Shown here one piece after another: positions 1 through 9,740 of a DNA stretch of 64,000 bases; positions within the stretch are counted from its first letter, which is position 1; every line of letters begins with the position of its first letter. Position numbers and translations under genes: made by a program. Source of the stretch: Robiginitalea marina. Its GTDB lineage: Bacteria > Bacteroidota > Bacteroidia > Flavobacteriales > Flavobacteriaceae. The notes beneath the pieces are model-generated. The model did no database searches. It was not told the origin of the DNA and saw only the letters and a program-made list of their open reading frames with translations. The stretch is from positions 345,174 through 409,173 of the forward strand of contig NZ_JAMXIB010000002.1 in the NCBI RefSeq assembly GCF_024006985.1, given 5' to 3'.

Positions 1-2825
1 GTCCGGATATCGTTGAAGTCAATTTCCTGGGCATGCAGGCTCCGCCCCGAAGTCTGGATATGATACTTCAGCATCTGCGCCCTGGCATCGGCCCCGTACT
101 TTTCGCGCATGGCCTTGGCCCAGATCCTGCGGGCCACCCGCCCGATGACCGCGTATTCGGGGTCGATCCCGTTGGAAAAGAAAAAGGAGAGGTTGGGCCC
201 GAAGCTGTTGATGTCCATCCCCCGGCTCAGGTAATACTCCACATAGGTGAACCCGTTGGAAAGGGTAAAAGCCAGCTGGGTAATGGGGTTGGCCCCGGCT
301 TCGGCAATGTGGTACCCTGAAATGGACACCGAATAGAAGTTGCGGACCTCGTGGTCGATGAAGTATTCCTGGACATCCCCCATCAGGCGCAGGGCGAATT
401 CGGTGGAAAAGATGCAGGTGTTCTGGGCCTGGTCTTCCTTGAGGATATCGGCCTGCACAGTACCCCGCACCTGCCTTAGGGTCTCTTCCCGGATTTGTTC
501 ATACACCGCGGCAGGAAGTACCTGGTCGCCCGTGACCCCAAGGAGCATGAGCCCAAGCCCGTCGTTCCCTTCGGGCAATGCCCCCCGGTACACCGGGGGT
601 TCCTCCCCCCTTTCCGCAAAAAGCTCCCGGATCCTGGCCCTGACTTCCCCTTCCAGGCCCTGCGCCAGGATATATTTTTCACAATTCTGGTCGATGGCCG
701 CATTGAGGAAGAAGCCGAGCAGCATGGGCGCCGGGCCATTGATGGTCATGCTGACGGAAGTCATGGGATCGGTGAGGTGGAAACCGGAATACAATTTCTT
801 GGCGTCGTCCAGGCAGCAGATCGAAACCCCGGCATTGCCGATCTTCCCGTAAATATCGGGCCGGTGCCCGGGGTTGTGCCCGTAAAGGGTAACGGAATCA
901 AAAGCCGTGGAGAGGCGTTTGGCCGGCATATCGAGGCTGAGGTAGTGGAACCTCCGGTTGGTGCGCTCGGGCCCTCCTTCCCCGGCAAACATGCGGGTAG
1001 GGTCCTCGCCCTTCCGCTTGAAAGGGTAAAGCCCGGCCGTATAGGGAAACCCGCCGGGGACGTTTTCCTGTAACAGCCACCGGAGGATATCGCCCCAACT
1101 CCGGTAACGGGGCAGGACCACCCTGGGCACCTGCAGGTGCGACAGCGACTCCGTATGGGTCTCGATTTCCACCTCCCGGTCCCGTACCTCAAACCGGAAG
1201 ACGGGTTCCCGGTACTTTTGTCGGAGCCCTGCCCATTCCAGGAGTTGGTCCCAATGATGAGGATTCAGGTCCTTGCGCACGGATTCAAACTGTCGGAGCA
1301 GGGCCTCCAACAACCCGCGGGCTTCCCCGTCGGGGAGGGCCTGCAGGAAGGTATCGGCATCGATGCCACTGGGGGTCAGGCAGGGCAGGGCTTGGGGATC
1401 CGGGTCGATACCGGAAAGGGTAAGGGCAGCCAGGTAAAGCCCGTAAAGCCTTTCGGCCACCCCCACCTGGGCAGCCACCATTTCGTCATACGCGCGGTTG
1501 CTTTCGGCGATTTCAGACAGGTATCGCGTGCGCGCCGGCGGGATGATGAAGATCTTTTCCGGTTCGGCCCCCGGGTCAGCAGGCAACGCCCCCGCCCAGG
1601 ATACCCCCCGGTCCGCAAGGCCCTGGATTACGGCCCGGTAGAGCCGGTTCATCCCGGGATCATTGAACTGGGAGGCTATGGTGCCATAAACCGGCAGGGA
1701 GTCCAGGGCTGCCTCCCAGAGGCCGTGGTTACGCTGGTATTGCTTTTTCACGTCCCTAAGGGCGTCGGCGGCCCCCCGCTTGTCAAACTTGTTGATGGCT
1801 ACCAGGTCGGCGAAATCGAGCATATCGATCTTCTCGAGCTGGGTGGCCGCCCCGAATTCCGGGGTCATCACGTAGAGCGACAGGTCGGAGTGTTCGAGGA
1901 TTTCTGTGTCGGATTGGCCGATCCCCGAGGTCTCCAGGATAATCAGGTCAAAGCCGGCTGCCTGCAACACGGAAACCGCCTCTTTGACGTATTTCGAAAG
2001 GGCCAGGTTCGACTGGCGGGTGGCCAGGGACCGCATGTAGACGTTGGGGTGGTGGATGGCGTTCATCCTGATACGGTCACCGAGCAAAGCCCCGCCCGTT
2101 TTCCGTTTGGAAGGGTCCACCGAGATGATCCCCAGGGTCCGGTCGGGGTACTGGTTCAGGAAGCGGCGGACAAGCTCATCGACCAGGCTGCTCTTCCCCG
2201 CCCCGCCCGTGCCGGTAATCCCCAGGACAGGGGCAGGCTTTTCCGGTACTGGCAGGTCCTTCTGGATCTGCCAGTATGCCCCGGGCCGGTTTTCGGCCAG
2301 GCTGATCAACCGCGCCAGGGCGCGGGGGTCCTTCTCCTTCAGCAAGGCATCCAGGGGCTTTCCTGCCGGCAGGGGGAGGTCGGCAACGGGGTAATCAGCC
2401 CCCGAAACCAGGTCGTTGATCATGCCCTGAAGGCCCATTTCCCGCCCATCGTCCGGGGAGTAGATCCGCGCAATCCCATACGCCATAAGGGCTTCAATCT
2501 CCCCGGGCAGGATTACGCCCCCTCCCCCGCCATAGATCCGGATATGGCCTGCACCCTTCTCCTGCAGCAGGTCGTGCATGTAGCGGAAGTACTCGTTATG
2601 CCCGCCCTGGTAGGAGGTCATGGCAATGGCATTGGCATCTTCCTGAATGGCGCAATCGACCACTTCGGCCACCGAACGGTCATGGCCCAGGTGGATGACC
2701 TCAACGCCGGTGGACTGGATGATCCGGCGCATGATATTGATTGCGGCGTCATGCCCGTCAAAAAGGGAGGCAGCGGTTACGATGCGGATTTTATGGGTGG
2801 GAGAATACGGGGGGTGGGCGTCCAT
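1..2825 (-). CDS. icmF: Fused isobutyryl-CoA mutase (IcmF-type), C-terminus cut by window edge
   Basis: This reads as the fused form of adenosylcobalamin-dependent isobutyryl-CoA mutase, which interconverts isobutyryl-CoA and butyryl-CoA. The frame opens at an ATG at 2825 and runs off the left edge after about 941 codons; family members are roughly 1,090-1,150 residues, so the last 150-200 residues are missing. Order seen: an N-terminal B12-binding domain with the DGHDAA cobalamin loop near residues 20-25; a MeaI/ArgK-type G domain with a P-loop GTGGAGKSS near residues 204-213 and a base-recognition stretch NKFDKRGA near residue 343; then the start of the mutase barrel. The fused GTPase protects and loads the cofactor in known IcmF proteins. 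B12-binding, GTPase and mutase in this order separates IcmF from a two-subunit methylmalonyl-CoA mutase, although other fused acyl-CoA mutases (for example pivalyl-CoA mutase) share the layout. Confidence 0.9.
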   Translation of the reverse strand, partial: MDAHPPYSPTHKIRIVTAASLFDGHDAAINIMRRIIQSTGVEVIHLGHDRSVAEVVDCAIQEDANAIAMTSYQGGHNEYFRYMHDLLQEKGAGHIRIYGGGGGVILPGEIEALMAYGIARIYSPDDGREMGLQGMINDLVSGADYPVADLPLPAGKPLDALLKEKDPRALARLISLAENRPGAYWQIQKDLPVPEKPAPVLGITGTGGAGKSSLVDELVRRFLNQYPDRTLGIISVDPSKRKTGGALLGDRIRMNAIHHPNVYMRSLATRQSNLALSKYVKEAVSVLQAAGFDLIILETSGIGQSDTEILEHSDLSLYVMTPEFGAATQLEKIDMLDFADLVAINKFDKRGAADALRDVKKQYQRNHGLWEAALDSLPVYGTIASQFNDPGMNRLYRAVIQGLADRGVSWAGALPADPGAEPEKIFIIPPARTRYLSEIAESNRAYDEMVAAQVGVAERLYGLYLAALTLSGIDPDPQALPCLTPSGIDADTFLQALPDGEARGLLEALLRQFESVRKDLNPHHWDQLLEWAGLRQKYREPVFRFEVRDREVEIETHTESLSHLQVPRVVLPRYRSWGDILRWLLQENVPGGFPYTAGLYPFKRKGEDPTRMFAGEGGPERTNRRFHYLSLDMPAKRLSTAFDSVTLYGHNPGHRPDIYGKIGNAGVSICCLDDAKKLYSGFHLTDPMTSVSMTINGPAPMLLGFFLNAAIDQNCEKYILAQGLEGEVRARIRELFAERGEEPPVYRGALPEGNDGLGLMLLGVTGDQVLPAAVYEQIREETLRQVRGTVQADILKEDQAQNTCIFSTEFALRLMGDVQEYFIDHEVRNFYSVSISGYHIAEAGANPITQLAFTLSNGFTYVEYYLSRGMDINSFGPNLSFFFSNGIDPEYAVIGRVARRIWAKAMREKYGADARAQMLKYHIQTSGRSLHAQEIDFNDIR

Positions 2826-3348
2826 GAAAGTGTCCGGTTAAAACACCTGCAATTTACCGAAAATGAAAAGAAAGTCCATCCCCGTTCAGGATATAATAAT
2901 TCCGGGGCCCGTTTTGGCCCGCTCATTCCTGATTTGTCAATGGTTGTCAGGGCATAACGGCAAGCCCGACATGCCCTTCCCGAAGGGTTATTGAATCCGA
3001 AGACATACTAAAGAGCTGAATTTTAGCGTTATACTTCCAGTATAGCGCAAAACATAATGCGGCCCTAACTTTTTGATAACCTCAGGCTCCCGCATAATGT
3101 TGAAATTTGCACCAGATTATTTGAGTTAGTCTTTTGAGTTAGTTAGTTAGTCTGGAAGCCCCGCCCTGGAGAAGGCGGGGTTTTCTTATTTCGGGTGCCC
3201 TGTACCCGTGCGCTGCCGCAGGCTATTTGCCGACCACTCAAGGAAACCCCGGGGATTTAGATAAATAACCTTATTTTTAGTTAAATCGCCATGCAAGGCG
3301 ACATCTAAAACCGTGTTTTCCCCGTATATTTGATAAAAACAGGTTGCC
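2826..3348. other. Gene-free interval with two inverted repeats
   Basis: No convincing protein gene is seen between icmF and the 64-residue gene. The stretch contains a 10-bp inverted repeat with a 3-nt loop at 3026-3048 (arms gcgttatact and agtatagcgc, one G-T pair), a longer imperfect hairpin around 3054-3100 (arms ataatgcgg and ccgcataat), a run of TTAG-type short repeats around 3120-3152 and a terminator at 3159-3190. This could be a small RNA transcribed to the right, but no clear promoter box is recognised. Confidence 0.35.
3159..3190 (+). terminator. Rho-independent terminator
   Basis: A 7-bp GC stem (ccccgcc at 3159-3165 with ggcgggg at 3174-3180) is followed by ttttcttatt. It is not downstream of any recognised plus-strand gene, so it may end a small RNA that begins inside the preceding gap. 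Confidence 0.6.
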
Positions 3349-3543
3349 ATGGAAAAACAATATTGCAAAGTGGGTTCCAGCCATCCGCTGGATGAAGGGG
3401 TTCAGGGAATCACCCTCCTCGAAACCCAGTTGCAGCATTTTATGCGGAAGGCCTCTGAAGCGGCACGCGCCGATTCCCGGATGAAGGATTTCTTCGAAAG
3501 CAAAATCTTAAAAATCCAGAAGCAACTTCAGGAGTTTGCCTAA
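3349..3543 (+). CDS. Small conserved-type hypothetical protein, 64 aa
   Basis: A short, highly charged and probably helical protein with no signal peptide or membrane segment. It opens with an ATG and ends with a TAA that overlaps the last codon of the convergent pyrF gene by four bases (CTAA), an arrangement that argues for a real, compactly placed gene. I do not recognise the family. Two cysteine or histidine residues near the N-terminus (C6, H12) do not make a recognisable metal site. Confidence 0.6.
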   Translation: MEKQYCKVGSSHPLDEGVQGITLLETQLQHFMRKASEAARADSRMKDFFESKILKIQKQLQEFA

Positions 3544-4364
3544 AGGCCTGCCGCCTTAAGGATCGCGGCCATCTCCATCTGGAGGGTTGCTGCCGCTTTT
3601 GTCGCTGCGGCGGCAAAATCTTCCCCCTGCGAGGCGTATATGATACCCCGGGATGAGTTGACCAGCAGCCCTACCCCATCGGTCATCCCATAGCGGCATA
3701 CTTCCTCCAGGCTTCCGCCCTGGGCCCCGACCCCTGGGATCAGTAAAAAAGCATCAGGCACAACTTCCCTAACCTTACTGAGGTACGACGCCTTGGTCGC
3801 CCCAACCACATACATAAGCCTTTCAGGATGACTATATTCCCTGCTTTGCCGCAGCACGCGCAGGCAGAGTTCCTCGGTCCCGCAGGGCAGCGTCTGGAAG
3901 TCGAAGGCCCCGGGGTTGGAAGTCAGGGCCAGCAAGATGACAAACCGGCCTTCGAAGGCCAGGAAGGGCTCCACCGAATCCCTGCCCATATACGGGGCAA
4001 CCGTGAGGGCATCAAAATCCATCCCTTCGAAAAATGCACGGGCGTAGCGGCCTGAAGTATTGCCGATGTCGCCCCGCTTGGCGTCGGCTATGGTGAAATG
4101 GTCCGGATAATGGGTGTTGAGGTAGGCAATGGTCCTTTCCAGGGACGCCCAGCCGCGGCTTCCCCCGGCCTCGTAGAACGCCGTATTGGGCTTATACGCC
4201 ACGCAGAGGTGGTGGGTGGCATCGATTACCGCCTTATTGAAGGCAAAGACGGGGTCTTCCTCCCCCTGCAGCCCCGCGGGGAGTTGCTGCGGGTCCGTAT
4301 CCAGGCCGATACACAGGAAACTGCGCTTGGCCAGGATTTGTGCCAGTAGGTGTTCGGTGCTCAT
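3540..4364 (-). CDS. pyrF: Orotidine 5'-phosphate decarboxylase
   Basis: The enzyme decarboxylates OMP to UMP, the last step of de novo pyrimidine synthesis, in the cytoplasm. At 274 residues it matches the longer type 2 PyrF. The catalytic block DAKRGDIGNT lies near residues 93-102; its Asp, Lys and Asp are the charged network of the family. The phosphate-binding end is visible as VNSSRGIIYAS near residue 240. It lies six bases downstream of prfA on the same strand, so the two are probably co-transcribed, and its stop overlaps the stop of the convergent 64-residue gene. Confidence 0.95.
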   Translation of the reverse strand: MSTEHLLAQILAKRSFLCIGLDTDPQQLPAGLQGEEDPVFAFNKAVIDATHHLCVAYKPNTAFYEAGGSRGWASLERTIAYLNTHYPDHFTIADAKRGDIGNTSGRYARAFFEGMDFDALTVAPYMGRDSVEPFLAFEGRFVILLALTSNPGAFDFQTLPCGTEELCLRVLRQSREYSHPERLMYVVGATKASYLSKVREVVPDAFLLIPGVGAQGGSLEEVCRYGMTDGVGLLVNSSRGIIYASQGEDFAAAATKAAATLQMEMAAILKAAGL

Positions 4365-4370
4365 CTCAGA

Positions 4371-5447
4371 TCAGAATGCCTCGGAGGCCTCCTTTAGTTT
4401 TTCGGTGTTGTGGACCAGCATCAGTTCGTCGATTATGCGCTGCAGGTCCCCGTTGATGATATTCTGCAGGTCGTAGAGGGTCAGGCCGATCCGGTGGTCG
4501 GTGACCCGCCCCTGTGGGTAGTTGTAGGTGCGTATCTTGGCCGAACGGTCGCCGCTGCTGACCTGGGAATTCCGGCGGGCAGCATCCTCTTCCTGTTTCT
4601 TGGCCAACTCCATGTCGTACAGGCGCGAGCGGAGCACCCTAAACGCCTTGTCCTTGTTTTTATGCTGTGATTTTTCGTCCTGGCACTGGGCCACGATCCC
4701 GGTCGGGAGGTGGGTCAGGCGGACGGCCGAATAGGTGGTGTTCACCGATTGGCCCCCGGGTCCCGAGGAACAGAAATAGTCGATGCGGACGTCCTTCGGG
4801 TCGATGTGCACCTCGAATTCCTCGGCCTCGGGGAGTACCATCACCGTGGCGGCGCTGGTATGTACCCGGCCCTGGGTCTCCGTCTGGGGCACCCGCTGTA
4901 CCCGGTGCACCCCGGCCTCGAACTTCAGGGTCCCATAAACATCTTCCCCCGTCACCTCGAACTGGATTTCCTTATACCCCCCGCTGGTACCCTCACTGAA
5001 ATCGAGCACGTGGGTCTTCCACCCCCGAGATTCACAGTATTTGGTGTACATGCGGTAAAGGTCCCCGGCAAATATACTGGCTTCGTCGCCCCCGGTACCC
5101 GCGCGGATTTCCATCACCACGTCCTTGGCGTCTTCCGGGTCCTTGGGGATCAGGAGCATCTTGATTTCCTCTTCCAGGACGGGAAGGGCCTCACGGGCCT
5201 CCTCCAACTGCAGTTTTGCCATTTCGGCCATCTCAGGGTCGCCCCCATGGGAGAGGATTTCCTCGGCCTCCCGGAGGAGGTCCTTCAATTCCAGGTACCG
5301 GCGGCGCCGGTCCATGATGACTTTAAGGTCCTTGTACTCCTTGTTGAGTTGGACGTATTTCTTCTGGTCTGTAATGATGTCGGGTTGGATGATCAGGTCC
5401 GAGACCTCATCAAACCGCTGTTTTACGATGTCGAGCTTTTCGAGCAT
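4371..5447 (-). CDS. prfA: Peptide chain release factor 1
   Basis: Class I release factor that reads UAA and UAG and triggers peptidyl-tRNA hydrolysis on the ribosome. The 358-residue length is standard. The peptidyl-transfer GGQ motif is present as [10 protein letters not shown] near residues 229-238, and the N-terminal part is the usual long coiled domain. The absence of the in-frame recoding site typical of RF2, together with overall length and order, supports RF1. It heads a two-gene run with pyrF. Confidence 0.95.
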   Translation of the reverse strand: MLEKLDIVKQRFDEVSDLIIQPDIITDQKKYVQLNKEYKDLKVIMDRRRRYLELKDLLREAEEILSHGGDPEMAEMAKLQLEEAREALPVLEEEIKMLLIPKDPEDAKDVVMEIRAGTGGDEASIFAGDLYRMYTKYCESRGWKTHVLDFSEGTSGGYKEIQFEVTGEDVYGTLKFEAGVHRVQRVPQTETQGRVHTSAATVMVLPEAEEFEVHIDPKDVRIDYFCSSGPGGQSVNTTYSAVRLTHLPTGIVAQCQDEKSQHKNKDKAFRVLRSRLYDMELAKKQEEDAARRNSQVSSGDRSAKIRTYNYPQGRVTDHRIGLTLYDLQNIINGDLQRIIDELMLVHNTEKLKEASEAF

Positions 5448-5587
5448 AGCCTCCTGAATTCCCCGCGAAGGTACGATTTTTTAGGGGGATTTTCCAGGCA
5501 TCCCCCAGGCGGGAAAACAGGCCACCGGTACCCGGGGCGCCTTGAAGCAAAGGGCAAAGTAACGGCCGAAGCAGGGAACCCCGGGGC

Positions 5588-6019
5588 TTAATCGAACACC
5601 CTCAGGAGGTTGCCGCTCAGCGTGGTATTGAAGATTTTCAGGGGGTTTTGGGTAATGGCATTCAGGGGGGTGCCGTCCTGGGCAAACCGCGACCCGTGCA
5701 CATAACACTCGAAGATGCCCCCCTGGATGTCGACAAAAGACACCCCGGGGTTCTGTTCGTGGCTGCAAATGCGGCTGGCTGCCACGAATTGCCCTTCGAG
5801 GTTGCGGGCCACCACCACATCATTGCGGACGATGAAATCCCCCGGGTCCTGCAGGGCGGTGCCGTCAGGGCCGCTAAGGTCGATGGTAAAGTCGACGCCC
5901 GTGGGGACTTCCTCCCCTCCCCCGGGTTCCCCGTCTTTTGAACATCCCTGCAAACAGGGAAAGGTAAGGGCGAAAGCCGCCCCGGCCCCCAGGGACCTTA
6001 AAAATGCTTTCCGTTCCAT
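5588..6019 (-). CDS. Rieske [2Fe-2S] domain lipoprotein
   Basis: A small exported Rieske protein. The chosen start gives MERKAFLRSL followed by a hydrophobic stretch and a lipobox ending LQGC, so it is predicted to be a lipoprotein in the periplasm. The iron-sulfur ligands are visible as CSH and, about twenty residues later, CYVH, the CxH...CxxH signature. An upstream in-frame ATG at 6046 would add nine residues and spoil the signal peptide. The electron partner is unknown. It is followed on the same strand by nothing closer than prfA, 140 bases away. Confidence 0.8.
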   Translation of the reverse strand: MERKAFLRSLGAGAAFALTFPCLQGCSKDGEPGGGEEVPTGVDFTIDLSGPDGTALQDPGDFIVRNDVVVARNLEGQFVAASRICSHEQNPGVSFVDIQGGIFECYVHGSRFAQDGTPLNAITQNPLKIFNTTLSGNLLRVFD

Positions 6020-6083
6020 AGGCTTTTGTATTGGGGATGCCCCCACCTTTACAAAAACGTCCGGAACCTCGATTTCGTGTGCT

Positions 6084-7262
6084 TCAGTACTGAAACGTGC
6101 CGTAAGGGGTCTTCAGGGTCAGCTTTTTGGAAGGGGCCGCTTCCACGCGTCCGACCACCCGGGCTTCCACCCCGAAAGATTGGGAGAGGGCGACCAGCCC
6201 TGGGGCCAGGGATTCGGGAACGTAGAGCTCCATGCGGTGGCCGCAGTTAAAGACCTGGTACATTTCCTTCCAGGAAGTGCCCGATTCCCGCTGGATCAGT
6301 TCAAACAGCGGGGGCACCGGGAAAAGGTTGTCTTTGATGACGTGCAACCCTTCTACAAAATGCAGGACCTTGGTCTGAGCCCCGCCACTGCAATGCACCA
6401 TGCCGTGGATGTCCGAAGGGCCATAGGCCTCCAGTACCTTTTTGATGATGGGGGCATAGGTGCGGGTGGGCGACAATACCAGGTGGCCGGCATCCAGCGG
6501 GGTGCCGGGGACCGGGTCGGTCAGGGCGGTGGACCCGGAATAGACCAGGGCTTCCGGGATTTCCGGGTCGAAGCTTTCGGGGTACTTGCCGGCCAGGTCG
6601 CGGGCGAAGACGTCGTGGCGGGCCGAGGTGAGGCCATTGCTCCCCATGCCCCCGTTGTACCCGGTTTCATAGGTGGCCTGCCCGAAGGACGCCAGGCCCA
6701 CGATCACGTCCCCTTCCCGGATGCGGGCATTGTCGATCACCTGGTCGCGCCGGATGCGGGCCGTAACGGTAGAATCGACGATTACGGTCCGTACCAGGTC
6801 GCCCACATCGGCCGTTTCCCCCCCGGTGCTGTGGATGGTAATACCCCATTGGTGGAGGTCGGCGATCAGTTCTTCCGTGCCCCGGATGATGGCCGCAATC
6901 ACCTCCCCGGGGATTTTGTTGGCGTTCCGCCCGATGGTGGAACTCAACAGGATGTTGTCGGTAATCCCCACGCACAGCAGGTCGTCGAGGTTCATCACCA
7001 GGGCATCCTGGGCGATCCCCTTCCAGACGGACAGGTCTCCCGTCTCCCGCCAGTACATATAGGCCAGGGACGACTTGGTGCCCGCCCCGTCGGCGTGCAT
7101 CACCAGGCAGTACTCCGGGTCGCCGGTGAGGTGATCGGGGACAATTTTGCAAAACGCCCTGGGAAACAAGCCCTTATCGATATTCGCGATGGCTTTGTGC
7201 ACCTCTTCTTTGGTGGCGGAAACCCCGCGTTTCGCATAGCGGCCGGAATGGTTCTGATCCAT
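6084..7262 (-). CDS. purM: Phosphoribosylformylglycinamidine cyclo-ligase (AIR synthase)
   Basis: Catalyses ATP-dependent ring closure of FGAM to AIR in purine synthesis. The 392-residue protein is the long Bacteroidota form rather than the roughly 345-residue enterobacterial form. Visible blocks are the N-terminal YAKRGVSATKEEVHKAI, the nucleotide site HADGAGTKSS, STGGETADVGD, and GMVHCSGGAQTKV near the C-terminus. The open frame extends upstream to 7466, but the start at 7262 (MDQNHSGRYAKRG) matches the family N-terminus, and the upstream extension looks like read-through of high-GC DNA. Confidence 0.93.
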   Translation of the reverse strand: MDQNHSGRYAKRGVSATKEEVHKAIANIDKGLFPRAFCKIVPDHLTGDPEYCLVMHADGAGTKSSLAYMYWRETGDLSVWKGIAQDALVMNLDDLLCVGITDNILLSSTIGRNANKIPGEVIAAIIRGTEELIADLHQWGITIHSTGGETADVGDLVRTVIVDSTVTARIRRDQVIDNARIREGDVIVGLASFGQATYETGYNGGMGSNGLTSARHDVFARDLAGKYPESFDPEIPEALVYSGSTALTDPVPGTPLDAGHLVLSPTRTYAPIIKKVLEAYGPSDIHGMVHCSGGAQTKVLHFVEGLHVIKDNLFPVPPLFELIQRESGTSWKEMYQVFNCGHRMELYVPESLAPGLVALSQSFGVEARVVGRVEAAPSKKLTLKTPYGTFQY

Positions 7263-7345
7263 GGGTACGTCAGGTTGGGATGGGGCAAAAATACGCCAAT
7301 TGGAGGGAACCCCCCGGGTTTCCCCCTGAAAAAGGCGAAATGACC

Positions 7346-9547
7346 CTACTTCAAAAACAACAATTCCCGGTAGCGGGCCAGGGGCCAGTAATCGTCGGCT
7401 ACCAGGCGTTCCAGCCGGTCGCTGTGGTGGCGGATCTCCTCGAAAAAGGGTAAAACGGCCTCGCAATAGGCCTCTGCTTTTTTAGGGACTTCCCTAAGGG
7501 TATTGGCCCTTTTGCGCGCCTCCGTCATGGCTTCGGTTTTCTGGTGCAGCGCCTGCAAGTGCTCCGACAGCTGCTCCAAGAGGGCCAGCTGGGCCCCGGC
7601 CATTTTCTTGTGGGCAGCCCCGTAGACCTCCTTCAGCCCGGCGATGTTTTCGAGCAACTGGTTCTGGTACCCGACCACGGCGGGGATAATGGAGTGATAT
7701 ACAAGTTCCCCCAGCACGCGCCCCTCGATCTGCCGGTTGAGGATGTAGGTTTCCAGTTCCACCTCGTAACGGGCCAGGAGTTCCTTTTCGGTGAGCACCC
7801 CCAGGGAAGCAAACAGCTCCCGGGTTTCAGGGGCAGTCAGGACCTTCATGGCCACGGGGGTGGTTTTGTTGTTGCTCAGCTTGCGCCGGGCGGCCTCCTT
7901 TTCCCACTGGGGGCTGTAGCCGTCCCCATCGAACCGGATGCGCTTGCTCGATTTGATGTATTCCCGAAGCACATTAAAAATGGCCTCGTCCTTTTTCAAT
8001 TTTTTCTTTTCGATCAGCTGGTCCACGGCAGCCTTGAATTCATTCAGCTGCCGGGCCACGATGGTATTTAGCACCGTCATGGGCCTCGCGCAATTTGCCC
8101 GGGAACCCACCCCCCGCATTTCGAACTTGTTCCCGGTAAAGGCAAAGGGGGAGGTCCGGTTGCGGTCGGTGTTGTCGAGAAGGATTTCCGGGATCTTGCC
8201 CACCACGTTGAGCTTAAGCTCGGTTTTCTCTTCCGGGGACAACTTCCCCTGTGAAACCCCCTCCAGTTCATCCAGCACTGCGCTCAGCTGGGTGCCGATG
8301 AAGATGGAGATAATGGCCGGGGGCGCCTCATTGGCCCCCAGGCGGTGGTCGTTGCTGGCCGAGGCGATGGAGGCGCGAAGCAACTCCTCATAACGGTCGA
8401 CGGCCTTGATGGTGTTCACAAAAAAGGTGAGGAACTGCAGGTTCTTCATGGGGGTGGACCCCGGGCTCAGCAGGTTGGTGCCGGTGTCGGTGCTCAGCGA
8501 CCAGTTGTTGTGCTTGCCCGATCCGTTGATGCCCTCAAAGGGTTTTTCGTGAAACAATACCCGCAGCCCGTGCCGGTCGGCCACCTTATCCATTACGTCC
8601 ATCAGCAGCAGGTTGTGGTCCACGGCCAGGTTGGCCTCCTCAAAAACGGGGGCCAGCTCGAACTGGTTCGGGGCCACCTCGTTGTGGCGGGTTTTGACCG
8701 GGATGCCCAGCAGCATGCATTCCTGCTCCAGGTCGCGCATAAACTGGAAGGCCCTGCCCGGGATGACCCCGAAGTAGTGGTCGTCGAGTTGCTGGCCCTT
8801 GGCCGCCGATTGGCCCACCAGGGTGCGTCCGGCCAGGAGGAGGTCTGGCCGGGTCTGCGCCAGGGCCTTGTCGACCAGGAAGTACTCCTGCTCCCAGCCC
8901 AGGGTTGCAATAACCTTGTTCACGTTCTTGTCGAAGTAGCGGGCCACCGCGGTGGCTGCAACATCCACGGCGTGGAGTGCCCGTAGCAAAGGGGTCTTGT
9001 TGTCGAGGGCTTCCCCGGTGTACGAGACGAAAACCGTGGGAATGCAAAGGGTGGAGCCGTAAATAAAGGCCGGGGAAGTCGGGTCCCAGGCCGTATAGCC
9101 CCGGGCTTCAAAGGTATTGCGGATGCCCCCGCTTGGAAAGCTCGAGGCATCGGGCTCCTGTTGCACCAGCTGGCTTCCTCCGAATTTCTCAATGGCCCGC
9201 CCATCGGGGAGCAGGTCGAAAAAGGCGTCGTGTTTCTCAGCCGTTGCCCCGGTAAGGGGCTGGAACCAGTGCGTATAATGGGTGGCCCCCATGGAAATGG
9301 CCCAGGCCTTCATGGCTTCGGCCACCTGGTCGGCTATTTTCCGGTCTATCTTGGTCCCGGAAAAAATAGCGGCCTTCACGCTGGCCAGGGCATCGCGGGT
9401 CAGGTATTGCAGCATGCGCTCTTCATTGAAAACGCGTTGGCCGAAGTACTCGGAACGGCGGACGCCCTCTTCCTTAATGGGGGCAACGGGGGCCCGGGAG
9501 GCAAAATTGGCCTGGTTTCTTTGGGTGTTCATCATGGATTTATTCAA
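7346..9547 (-). CDS. glnN: Glutamine synthetase type III
   Basis: Forms glutamine from glutamate, ammonia and ATP. The 733-residue length and the motifs (GTNLLSPG, NGSGKHNNWS, HNEVAPNQFE, FTGNKFEMR) are those of GSIII, the large dodecameric form common in Bacteroidota. It is transcribed away from the GSII gene across a 193-bp divergent region, so the two ammonia-assimilating enzymes probably share control sites. Alternative starts lie within the first few codons (MNKSMMNTQ). Confidence 0.93.
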   Translation of the reverse strand: MNKSMMNTQRNQANFASRAPVAPIKEEGVRRSEYFGQRVFNEERMLQYLTRDALASVKAAIFSGTKIDRKIADQVAEAMKAWAISMGATHYTHWFQPLTGATAEKHDAFFDLLPDGRAIEKFGGSQLVQQEPDASSFPSGGIRNTFEARGYTAWDPTSPAFIYGSTLCIPTVFVSYTGEALDNKTPLLRALHAVDVAATAVARYFDKNVNKVIATLGWEQEYFLVDKALAQTRPDLLLAGRTLVGQSAAKGQQLDDHYFGVIPGRAFQFMRDLEQECMLLGIPVKTRHNEVAPNQFELAPVFEEANLAVDHNLLLMDVMDKVADRHGLRVLFHEKPFEGINGSGKHNNWSLSTDTGTNLLSPGSTPMKNLQFLTFFVNTIKAVDRYEELLRASIASASNDHRLGANEAPPAIISIFIGTQLSAVLDELEGVSQGKLSPEEKTELKLNVVGKIPEILLDNTDRNRTSPFAFTGNKFEMRGVGSRANCARPMTVLNTIVARQLNEFKAAVDQLIEKKKLKKDEAIFNVLREYIKSSKRIRFDGDGYSPQWEKEAARRKLSNNKTTPVAMKVLTAPETRELFASLGVLTEKELLARYEVELETYILNRQIEGRVLGELVYHSIIPAVVGYQNQLLENIAGLKEVYGAAHKKMAGAQLALLEQLSEHLQALHQKTEAMTEARKRANTLREVPKKAEAYCEAVLPFFEEIRHHSDRLERLVADDYWPLARYRELLFLK

Positions 9548-9698
9548 GATCAGGAGGTAAAATTACGGATTTCACAAAAACAAATTTCGATTTTTTATAA
9601 AACCATACCCCCCTCCCAAAAAGGGGTCTGTTGATAATTTTATCGCTTTTTTTGATAACTACCCCTAATAATTGCTGCACCCAGTTCATAAATAATAT

Positions 9699-9706
9699 TA
9701 TTTTTG
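9699..9706 (+). promoter_or_regulatory. Putative -7 box upstream of GSII
   Basis: The sequence TATTTTTG is an exact match to the Bacteroidota -7 consensus TAnnTTTG and lies 34 bases before the GSII start codon. The nearest upstream TTG that could serve as the -33 element is spaced 24 bases away, longer than usual, so the pairing is weak. Confidence 0.4.
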
Positions 9707-9740
9707 TGCCTCGATACATGAACCCAAAGTAAACCCTTCA

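Noticed and set aside
1137..2957. 606-residue plus-strand open frame
   Set aside because: It lies antisense to IcmF, whose frame carries clear B12 and GTPase motifs. The plus frame is a high-GC shadow with no recognisable domain.
5715..7343. 542-residue plus-strand open frame
   Set aside because: It is antisense to the Rieske protein and PurM, is rich in Gly, Pro and His as shadow frames are, and shows no family motif.
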